A stretch of 64,000 nt of DNA from the NCBI GenBank assembly GCA_020974905.1, contig CP087563.1, positions 2,170,001 to 2,234,000 of the forward strand. Direction: 5' to 3'. The notes under the pieces are model-generated. The model was not told the DNA's origin, ran no database searches, and saw only the letters and a list, made by a program, of their open reading frames with translations. The position numbers and the translations under genes were made by a program. The stretch is from Planctomycetes bacterium syqfu. GTDB lineage: Bacteria > Planctomycetota > Phycisphaerae > Phycisphaerales > Phycisphaeraceae. Shown here piece by piece: positions 36,170 to 43,920 of the stretch. Numbering within the stretch: position 1 is the first letter of the stretch; each line of letters begins with the position of its first letter.

Positions 36170-37255
36170 ATGTTAAGAAACGCCTTGATATTTTTCACAG
36201 CATGTATAGGGTTAATATGCTTGATAATGTTTGCAACAACTTACAGGCCCATTTATCAATCGCCTTCCCAACTCACACAGCAATCATATGGAACCGTACA
36301 ACTTCAAACTGCTGAATTGGGGGAGTTAGCTATTGGCGCATCCGGCATCGTCGCAGGAGATGCAAAAGGAAGTCTGCATCATTTCCCATTGCCATTAAAT
36401 GCAGAAAAAAGAATAATATTCCCACTATCTGTACATGCTATCTCCGCCCCCATCCTGGATTACAATGGTACATGCTACGTTGGTGACGAAGCCGGTATGT
36501 TCCATGCATATAATCTTGATCAGGGATTAAAGTGGACCTACAAAACAGGTAACAGAATTACTGTGGGAGCCGTTTATGCTGAAGGTCTCATTCTTGTCGG
36601 ATCCTACGACCAAAAACTCTATGCACTTACACCCGACTTGGGCCAGTTGATCTACACTGTTGAATGCGACAGTTTTATCAATAGCACACCGGTACTATCA
36701 AAATCAGGAAAAAATATTTTCCTTGGCAGTTGCGACGGAACAATCCGACGCATCAACACAAAAACTGGTGAAATTACCGGCCGCATTGATTTATTCTCTC
36801 CAATACCTGACAGCCCAATTTTATATGATGACACGCTCTATGTTGTGACACACGGTGGTAAATTAGTCGCTATTAAGACTGATTCATTTGAATTGCATTA
36901 TGAAATTGAACTTCATTCATCATTTACATCATCGCCATACGTAACAGATCGTTTCATATTCTTGACTGATACCAAAGGCCAAATCACTGTCCATACACGT
37001 GAGGGTGGAAATATACTATCTGTTCTTGAAGATAAAGATGAAATGACACCGCTCAAAGCAAGTCGACACGGAGAATATTACGCGGTTTCCACCCGTGGCA
37101 AACTGCACCAGTACATCAGGCAAGAAGACCAATGGGTCTGCAAACATATTCATGATTTTCAGACGGATTGCAAAAGCAGTTGCGTTATATTCGGCAACAT
37201 ATGTTTTATCAAAGATACCAACGGCGGACTATATTATTACAAGGTATCACCATGA
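36170..37255 (+). CDS. Membrane-anchored PQQ-like beta-propeller protein
   Basis: A 361-aa protein with an N-terminal membrane segment (ALIFFTACIGLICLIMFATTY, residues 5-25) and propeller repeats: GMFHAYNLDQGLKWTYKTG, QKLYALTPDLGQLIYTVE, GTIRRINTKTGEITGRID, GKLVAIKTDSFELHYEIE. The repeats are more regular than in its operon neighbours. The ATG follows the upstream TAA with no gap. Probably periplasmic, anchored in the inner membrane. Confidence 0.83.
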   Translation: MLRNALIFFTACIGLICLIMFATTYRPIYQSPSQLTQQSYGTVQLQTAELGELAIGASGIVAGDAKGSLHHFPLPLNAEKRIIFPLSVHAISAPILDYNGTCYVGDEAGMFHAYNLDQGLKWTYKTGNRITVGAVYAEGLILVGSYDQKLYALTPDLGQLIYTVECDSFINSTPVLSKSGKNIFLGSCDGTIRRINTKTGEITGRIDLFSPIPDSPILYDDTLYVVTHGGKLVAIKTDSFELHYEIELHSSFTSSPYVTDRFIFLTDTKGQITVHTREGGNILSVLEDKDEMTPLKASRHGEYYAVSTRGKLHQYIRQEDQWVCKHIHDFQTDCKSSCVIFGNICFIKDTNGGLYYYKVSP

Positions 37256-37908
37256 TGCTTAAACTAAAAAACATCTGCAAAGCATTCACTCAGGCCAACG
37301 AGACAGTCACGTTATTCACAGACATGAATCTCGATCTCCCCCAAGGTGAAGCATGTGTTCTGATGGGGGCTTCTGGCTGCGGTAAAACCACATTATTACG
37401 TATGATCAATGGTTTGGAAAAGCCAGATTCAGGAGAAGTTCTTTTTGATGATTTTTCATTATATGAACACGATGACAAAACCATCAGAGCATTTCGCTGT
37501 AGTACCATTGGTTTTGCAGATCAACACGCAGTGATGCTCCCACAACTTACTGCTTTGGAGAATGTTCTACTACCGACGATTGGCCACAAAGGCAATTGGA
37601 TCCAAAATGCTAAAGCACTTCTTTCAGAACTCGATCTTTTCAATCGTGCTGATTTCTTCCCGCATCAACTATCAGGTGGAGAACGACAACGTGTTGCATG
37701 GGCACGGGCTATGATTCTCAACCCCAAACTCTTATTGCTCGACGAGCCTACCTCAGCATTGGATTCAGAAAGAAGCAAATATATACTTTCTTCACTCCAG
37801 TCTCTGAATCGTGAAAAACAGATTTCAATCATCATTGCCACCCATCAGGCAAGTACGTTGAACTATTTCCCACATGCCATTGAATTGGAAACAGAGATTA
37901 CCAGATGA
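37252..37908 (+). CDS. ABC transporter ATPase (LolD/MacB type)
   Basis: A 218-aa ATPase. Walker A is GASGCGKTT near residue 39; the signature is LSGGERQRVAWARA; Walker B is LLLLDEPTSALD; the H-loop is IIATHQ. Size and motifs match LolD, MacB-ATPase and FtsE relatives that power FtsX-like permeases. ATGA overlaps link it to the propeller before and the permease after. With that permease it probably moves a lipid or lipid-linked product out of the inner membrane. Confidence 0.93.
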   Translation: MMLKLKNICKAFTQANETVTLFTDMNLDLPQGEACVLMGASGCGKTTLLRMINGLEKPDSGEVLFDDFSLYEHDDKTIRAFRCSTIGFADQHAVMLPQLTALENVLLPTIGHKGNWIQNAKALLSELDLFNRADFFPHQLSGGERQRVAWARAMILNPKLLLLDEPTSALDSERSKYILSSLQSLNREKQISIIIATHQASTLNYFPHAIELETEITR

Positions 37909-40670
37909 GTTTTCTTTGCTTATTAACCAGAGATTTGAAGTGGCATTGCAAGTCTTTCATTATTTTAAGTCTTGCTGCATGTCTTGTCTGCACGATCCTC
38001 ACCAGTGCCCTTCTCATTGGTGATAGTGTCCGCGGTACGCTATATGACAATCTAGAAGAGGGTACTGATTTTGTAAGAACTCGCTTTATTTTATCCACCC
38101 CAATTGATACAAAATTGACTAACGGAGTACTTCACACATCTGGATTTATTTCTGCCAAAACCAAAGTCGATATATATGCCTTCCCTGAGGATAAATCCAT
38201 CCAAGACAGAGAGGCATATTGCAGCCAAGCACTTTCTGAAACTCTCAATCTCAAATTAGGTGAGACATTTACCATTCGCGTTTTGACCATGCCATCGATT
38301 GATAGTGAATCTCTCATGGGGATGCCACCACAACTCAAACAAGTACGCCTTGTTTTCAAAGGGATATGGAATGATAAAAGATCTAATGTCAATTTCGACA
38401 CCCCACAGCTTTCCCCCATGAATCTGTTTGTTAATCATGCAATTCTGACACAAATACTTGAACTGGATACTCAAGTTGTTAATGAAATCTGGTCAGAATC
38501 AGACAATCTGGATATATCATCCATCATTCCCGATTCGGTCATCTGGAAACTATCACAGCTAGAATTCGATTACTGGAATCAGCGTCCCATTCTTAAAAGC
38601 AAATCGTTTTTTATTCCCAATAGTGTTGCATCAGCTTGTCCAAGTGCAAACAAAGGCTTGGTCACATTTGCCGAATCTTTGTCAGACCATTCAGGAAACC
38701 AAATCAATTACTTTTTCGTTGCCGCATTTGAAAATAAACTCTTCCCGGTCAAACGAGGGAGTGTCGTTGTCAGTGATACGGTAAAGCAACAGTTCTCACA
38801 CCCTGCCTCATTAACCTGTTTTGTACCAGATGATTATCGACGAATAGGTTCAAAAATTGTAACCTTCTCTGATGTATCAACAAAACCTGACTCCATCATA
38901 ACAAGCATTATTACCCCAGAGATACCAGGTCTGACTGACTCGGACGATTGCTCAAAGTGGATTACAGGCATGCCGATTGATATGGAGTTGGTCCAACAGG
39001 CTGACAAAGATTACTGGCAAGCTCATCAAAGCAAACCCAAGGTGTACCTAAACTTTGAACAAGCTCAGGATATATTCGCACCAGGACAATGCACCTTGCT
39101 TGTATTTGAACCTGACACCAATATAAAAACAATTAAAAAACAAATCATTGCTTCACTTCGACAAACCCCGAACCTGATTCAGTGCATGGATGTTGCTAGC
39201 ATCAAGAATCTGGATATTCAACAAGGCGTTGCTTTTGCCCCACTTTTTTTAGGATTAAGCCTTTTTATCATTATTTCTGCCTTACTTATTATGTGGATGT
39301 TATTGAAGCTTCATATTCAATCTCGAAACCAAGAAAGACAATTACTCCATATATTTGTTGATAGTGAAATGAAAACCCGGCGATTCCTGACGTTTGAGAT
39401 CATGCTGGCAATTTTGCCAGGAATCCTCGCAGGACTAATCATTGGTGTCTTGCTATGCCATTTTCAACTTTTTCTACTGACCCATCTCTGGCAAGAAATC
39501 ATTGGCATGAATTTTCTGAATTTTCATGCCAGCCGGCAATCCTTTATGATCGCTTCCACCGCAACATTCTTCACTTGTTTAGTACTATTATCATTATCAC
39601 TACGGATGCCTGCCCCAAAACCGTACTATTACCTTGCCCGATCTCATTCCCTACACTCACTCCGTTCACTGGGAACGCTTTCCTTTGTCAGACGTTTTCA
39701 GCAGTACCATGTGTGCTCACTCCTATTGATACTTGGTATTATTGGAACACTTGGAGTTGGCGCATCTGGCATCAAAGTCCGAGGGGAAGATGGTTTTTCT
39801 TACCAGTATGTTGCTCAAACGGCTGTACCAGCTGTCCCATCCTATGATGCCCCTTTCCCTACTGGCGGTCTACCTGTGCGTATGTATCAAGCAGATCGAG
39901 CGGATTGTTCCAACCTTCTGCGTGCATCAACACCAACTGTGTACGGTTGTGACATCGAAGCATTGACTGGCAACAAGCATTATCTTAATCCCAATGAAGC
40001 TGCATCTGATTCTGCATCAATACAATGGATAATGAAACGAAAGATCGGAGATAAAATTTCGTACCCCAAAGGTGAGTTAACACTGGTTAAAGCTATGAAA
40101 GCTTCTGTGTTCCAAGGTGGGATTCTAGTTAATCAGAAAACATTTGAAACTTTATTCCCCAATGTACAAGGCGCCCAATTTTTTCTGATCAAAGATAAAC
40201 AAAGTGCGCTAGCATATCGCACCTTTCTTGAACCATATGGTTTAACATTAACGACAGTAGATTCGTTTATGGCCAAAGCTGAACATATTCAAAACCGTTA
40301 TTTAGCCATATTTCTTCAATTAGGTCTTCTCGGTTTCATTCTTGGAATCGGTTCGCTGGAATTGATGATACTCAACAATCTCAATGCACAACATCAGGAG
40401 ATCAAATTATTGTATGAATCTGGTTTTTCCAACCAATCGTTGTATAGTATGTACATGGTTGAAAACCTATGGGTCTATGGCATATCCGCCACAATTTCAC
40501 TGATACTTCTATGCTTACTCATGATAATTTCCGACATGAATGCAACTGTGATAATAGGCGGTTGGTTGTCGCTGGTGAGTATTGGGATAATGCTCATTCA
40601 CATGACCATCAAGCTGTACTTTCGAAATTTAACTCATATCCCAGCATTTCCCAACGTAAAATCAACTTAA
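37905..40670 (+). CDS. FtsX-like ABC transporter permease
   Basis: A 921-aa permease with the layout of large double-FtsX exporters: a first helix near residue 20 (FIILSLAACLVCTILTSALLIG), a large extracytoplasmic part, helices around 450-580 (LFLGLSLFIIISALLIMWML; ILPGILAGLIIGVLL; ATFFTCLVLLSLSL), a helix near residue 615, a second external part, and a C-terminal FtsX block (LQLGLLGFILGIGSLEL, then two more helices). It is the last gene of the 20-kb operon and is clearly AT-rich. Cargo is unknown; LolCE-like lipoprotein or lipid extraction is one option. Confidence 0.87.
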   Translation: MSFLCLLTRDLKWHCKSFIILSLAACLVCTILTSALLIGDSVRGTLYDNLEEGTDFVRTRFILSTPIDTKLTNGVLHTSGFISAKTKVDIYAFPEDKSIQDREAYCSQALSETLNLKLGETFTIRVLTMPSIDSESLMGMPPQLKQVRLVFKGIWNDKRSNVNFDTPQLSPMNLFVNHAILTQILELDTQVVNEIWSESDNLDISSIIPDSVIWKLSQLEFDYWNQRPILKSKSFFIPNSVASACPSANKGLVTFAESLSDHSGNQINYFFVAAFENKLFPVKRGSVVVSDTVKQQFSHPASLTCFVPDDYRRIGSKIVTFSDVSTKPDSIITSIITPEIPGLTDSDDCSKWITGMPIDMELVQQADKDYWQAHQSKPKVYLNFEQAQDIFAPGQCTLLVFEPDTNIKTIKKQIIASLRQTPNLIQCMDVASIKNLDIQQGVAFAPLFLGLSLFIIISALLIMWMLLKLHIQSRNQERQLLHIFVDSEMKTRRFLTFEIMLAILPGILAGLIIGVLLCHFQLFLLTHLWQEIIGMNFLNFHASRQSFMIASTATFFTCLVLLSLSLRMPAPKPYYYLARSHSLHSLRSLGTLSFVRRFQQYHVCSLLLILGIIGTLGVGASGIKVRGEDGFSYQYVAQTAVPAVPSYDAPFPTGGLPVRMYQADRADCSNLLRASTPTVYGCDIEALTGNKHYLNPNEAASDSASIQWIMKRKIGDKISYPKGELTLVKAMKASVFQGGILVNQKTFETLFPNVQGAQFFLIKDKQSALAYRTFLEPYGLTLTTVDSFMAKAEHIQNRYLAIFLQLGLLGFILGIGSLELMILNNLNAQHQEIKLLYESGFSNQSLYSMYMVENLWVYGISATISLILLCLLMIISDMNATVIIGGWLSLVSIGIMLIHMTIKLYFRNLTHIPAFPNVKST

Positions 40671-40734
40671 CGCAGATATTCAAATCAAGAACATGTCTCG
40701 TTGATCGTGAATGATCGTTGTACTACTAAACTTA

Positions 40735-41289
40735 GGGGCTGTCCCAGATAACTAACTGAGGTTATAAAGGACAGCGATGAGAAAGAGTCGGCTCAGTGAG
40801 GCGAAGCTGTCTCGGTTAATCGAGCATTTTGTGGCAGGCGCGACGGCTCGTTGTGCTGCGGATCTCGTTGGCGTCAATCGCAAGACGGCAGCGTTCTACT
40901 TTCATCGCCTGCGTGAATTGATCGCCTCGGCCATCGATGAGCCTGAACTTTTTACAGGCGAGATTGAAGTCGACGAAAGCTACTTCGGTGGCAAACGCAA
41001 AGGCAAGCGTGGTCGCGGTGCAGCAGGCAAGACGCCCGTGTTCGGCATTTTAAAGCGTAAAAACAAGGTGTTTACGAAGATGATCCCCAATGTACAAGCC
41101 AAAACCTTGATGCCAATCATTCGTGAGAAGATCAAGCCCGACAGCATCGTCTACACCGATTCACTCTCGTCGTACAACATCCTGGATGTGTCCGAGTTCA
41201 AGCACGAACGCATCAAGCACGATGTGGCCTTCGTGTTGGAATTGTGCACGCAAAATCCTCTTGCGCACTTCAAGTGTACACCTGCATGA
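40735..41289 (+). mobile_element. Truncated IS1595-type insertion sequence
   Basis: The left terminal repeat starts GGGGCTGTCCCAGATAAC at 40735, typical of IS1595/IS1016-like elements, 42 bases before the transposase ATG. No matching right repeat is found between 41220 and 41430, so the right end is lost. It lies directly after the 20-kb operon and before a LacI gene. Confidence 0.75.
40777..41289 (+). pseudogene. IS1595-family transposase, C-terminus lost
   Basis: 170 codons. The N-terminal HTH-like part (CAADLVGVNRKTAAFYFHRL) and the start of the ISXO2-type DDE domain (GEIEVDESYFGGKRKGKRGRG, shown in part; first catalytic D in EVDES; second near VYTDSLSSY) are intact. After HERIKH, near codon 148, the sequence leaves the family and ends in unrelated residues. 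The last catalytic region (usually NGIENFW) is missing, so it should be inactive. Intact relatives are about 220-300 aa. Confidence 0.8.
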
Positions 41290-41368
41290 ATAATTCCACA
41301 CAATAACAATGTAAGACTATTCGATAAACAATCTTATAAACAAATGTCGCATTACAGCAATCGGATGG

Positions 41369-41398
41369 TTGACTCGGCGGGATGTTGGCTCCTATGAT
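41369..41398 (+). promoter_or_regulatory. Sigma-70-like promoter of the second LacI gene
   Basis: TTGACT (41369-41374) and TATGAT (41393-41398) with an 18-base spacer. The predicted start of transcription near 41405 leaves a leader of about 25 bases before ATG 41431. Confidence 0.65.
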
Positions 41399-41430
41399 TA
41401 CGGAAACTGTTGCGCAAGATTGCAAGCCAC

Positions 41431-42411
41431 ATGACCACACAAACCCCTCCTTCCATTTACGATGTTGCCACTGCCGCTGGTGTTTCACCGGGCACGGTCA
41501 GTCGTGTACTGAACCGTCGGGGTAATATCTCTCAAGCGACGCGAACCATGGTGTTGGAGACAGCTCGGAAGATGCGTTTTCGCTCGCGCGTCAGTTCTCG
41601 AAAGATCACTTTTGCCATCGTCACCGACAAGGCGCAGTATGCCACGTTCGGCGGATTTCTGTCCTGTCTGCATACCAACCTTACTGACGAAATCGCCAAG
41701 TCCGACGTTGCGATTCAATTATTCACTGAAGCAAATCTCGATCAGTTGGGTGAGCATAATGTCGATGCGATTCTATCGATGGTTTGGATCCCCAAGACTA
41801 TTCGCAAACTCCGTGAAGTACATGAGCAGTCTGGTGTACCGGTGTTGATGTTCAACCGCTCGGACATCAAGGAGATGGCAAGTGTGCAAAGTGATTTCCA
41901 TCAAGGTGGATGCCTGGTTGGAGAATATCTCGCCAACAAGGGGCATCATCGTGTTGCATGCCTGGTCGAAGAATTTTCAGATGCTCAAAAACAGCGATTG
42001 GGCGGTATGACCAGTGCCCTGGCAGAACATGGCATAACGTTTGATCACCAGATGGTATTTCTGACGCGTCACAATCGTATCATCGATGTCCTGCAGCGCA
42101 TGATGACATATCAACCGACCGCAATTTTTGTGGCATGTGAAGACCTGGTTTTGGAAACACTCTCAACGCTTCGCGATCAACTGAATATTGGTGTCCCCGG
42201 CGATATATCACTGATCGGGATGGAGAACATCCATGTCAATCGCTTTGCCAGTCCACCGGTCACTTCATTGCGCCAACCATTTGAATCCATGGTTGAACAG
42301 GCAATGGAATTGCTGATGGGGCTCATCCAGGACAAGGCACCGATTGAACATCGTGTATTGCCCAACCAGTTCATCGAACGCCTATCGGTCAAACAGATGC
42401 AACAGGATTAA
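41431..42411 (+). CDS. LacI-family transcriptional regulator
   Basis: A 326-aa protein. HTH SIYDVATAAGVSPGTVSRVLN at residues 8-28, followed by ISQATRTMVLETARKMRFRSR and a sugar-binding domain (LIGMENIHVNRFASPPVTSLRQP near the C-terminus, cut here to its typical elements). ATG 41431 is used because a TTG at 41410 adds only seven residues. It stands directly upstream of a pseudopilin, a CBM-like protein and a large glycosidase on the same strand, which it probably regulates. GC content returns to the level of the flanks here. Confidence 0.92.
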   Translation: MTTQTPPSIYDVATAAGVSPGTVSRVLNRRGNISQATRTMVLETARKMRFRSRVSSRKITFAIVTDKAQYATFGGFLSCLHTNLTDEIAKSDVAIQLFTEANLDQLGEHNVDAILSMVWIPKTIRKLREVHEQSGVPVLMFNRSDIKEMASVQSDFHQGGCLVGEYLANKGHHRVACLVEEFSDAQKQRLGGMTSALAEHGITFDHQMVFLTRHNRIIDVLQRMMTYQPTAIFVACEDLVLETLSTLRDQLNIGVPGDISLIGMENIHVNRFASPPVTSLRQPFESMVEQAMELLMGLIQDKAPIEHRVLPNQFIERLSVKQMQQD

Positions 42412-42474
42412 CTTGTCGCATCCATCAGCATGCTCAACGATCATGCCATCAGACTTCTGAAAAAGGATAGATAG

Positions 42475-43218
42475 ATGCTATTGATCCCTGCACGACAATT
42501 GTCAAGCTTCAATCATCGCAGATCGATTCATACGGGTTTTACATTAATCGAATTGCTGGTGGTGATCAGTATCATTGCCCTGCTCATTGCGATTCTTCTT
42601 CCCGCATTGGCCAAGGCACGTGAAGCAGCCAATGCGGTAAAGTGTTCGAACAATCTCAAGCAGATCGGATTGGCTACGGTTCTTTATGCTCAAGATTACA
42701 AGGATTACCTTTTGCCGGCACGGGTTGGCTATGTGAAATTCTGGGACGGGGCAGCTTCGGATCGCCCGTGGTATGAGTTGCTGACCAAGGTGGGAAGTTA
42801 TTCACGTGTATCCTACAACCTGGTTTTCCCGCAGAGTATCTCCTGCCCATCGATCCCCGAACCATTCACAACGACAGGCCAACCGATGATCTATGGCAAT
42901 ACATCCGTCTCGGCACCATGGATTCACTATGCCATGAACCGCAACAACGGCAACTCAACTGACTGGGCCAACTATCCGGCAAGACGTTTAAGCAGTGTCG
43001 CCAAACCCTCAGTGTATCGCATGAATATGGACGCACTCTACGGATGCAACGTGTATGACGGTATTGAACACCGTAGCAAAGCTGGCGAACGTCATAGCGG
43101 GAACTTCAATATTGTCTTTGCTGATGGTCACTGTAACCCACAACAACTCCAACGCGAAGGGGCAGGAATCGGCACCAGTTGGGGACCGTATTGGAATCTC
43201 AACGAAGGACTGGATTAA
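42475..43218 (+). CDS. Pseudopilin-like protein with prepilin N-terminus
   Basis: A 247-aa protein. The prepilin signal is [20 protein letters not shown] near residue 20, with a long leader of about 20 residues. Core features shared with the other pseudopilins are [20 protein letters not shown] and the late [20 protein letters not shown] precedes the ATG. It lies 63 bases after the LacI gene and 9 before the CBM-like gene. Confidence 0.88.
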   Translation: MLLIPARQLSSFNHRRSIHTGFTLIELLVVISIIALLIAILLPALAKAREAANAVKCSNNLKQIGLATVLYAQDYKDYLLPARVGYVKFWDGAASDRPWYELLTKVGSYSRVSYNLVFPQSISCPSIPEPFTTTGQPMIYGNTSVSAPWIHYAMNRNNGNSTDWANYPARRLSSVAKPSVYRMNMDALYGCNVYDGIEHRSKAGERHSGNFNIVFADGHCNPQQLQREGAGIGTSWGPYWNLNEGLD

Positions 43219-43227
43219 GTTAACAAT

Positions 43228-43860
43228 ATGACGGGAATCAAAAATATGTTTCAAAAATACATGCTCATTATTGCAATATTCACGGTGATATTCTGTCTTC
43301 ATACCCCGACACGTGCAGCAGAGAAAACCGACCCGCCCAAGACCAACCTTGTCGTCAATGGCAGCTTTGAACAAGGCATCAAGAGTTGGGGTTACAGACA
43401 ATGGGACGGATTACCGGTTCCCGGTCATGTTGCAAAGGAAAATGCATTTGCCGGAGACAACTGTTTTGTGCTAACCGAACCGGGGACAGTCGAGCCTCGC
43501 TTCATTCGATCCAATCACTTTACGGTGAACCTTAAGGAAAACTATATCATTAACGTAACCCTCGCCTTGCAGGACATCCCCAAAAACAGCATCAAGATAC
43601 GTGTCCTGCAATATGGCATACCGGTGAATAACAAAGCGCCTGTTCTGGGTTGGGCAAGACCTGTTAACAAGAATGTCTACGAATTACTGCCGGATATCCA
43701 TGGCACAGCAGACTGGAAAACCTATTCCATCAAGATCCCCGGCAAGTCTCTGGACGGCAGAACGCAAAAGATCTCCATTTTTATCATGCATGAGAAACCA
43801 AGCATCGGTGAGTTGAAAATTGACGCGGTCACCTGCACAGTCCAATCACCCCAGGATTAA
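43228..43860 (+). CDS. Secreted CBM4/9-like carbohydrate-binding protein
   Basis: A 210-aa protein with a signal peptide (MLIIAIFTVIFCLHTPTRAA at about residues 11-30) and a single beta-sandwich domain opening NLVVNGSFEQGIKSWGY, the typical start of CBM4_9-like modules. There is no catalytic domain. It is followed by the 980-aa glycosidase whose own N-terminus has a comparable module. It may hold or deliver polysaccharide at the cell surface. Start at 43228 or the later ATG at 43246. Confidence 0.72.
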   Translation: MTGIKNMFQKYMLIIAIFTVIFCLHTPTRAAEKTDPPKTNLVVNGSFEQGIKSWGYRQWDGLPVPGHVAKENAFAGDNCFVLTEPGTVEPRFIRSNHFTVNLKENYIINVTLALQDIPKNSIKIRVLQYGIPVNNKAPVLGWARPVNKNVYELLPDIHGTADWKTYSIKIPGKSLDGRTQKISIFIMHEKPSIGELKIDAVTCTVQSPQD

Positions 43861-43920
43861 CAACCAACACGAACCAAGCTTTCATCTGAATAAAAATCCA
43901 CATAGAAAAGGTCCACTGAT

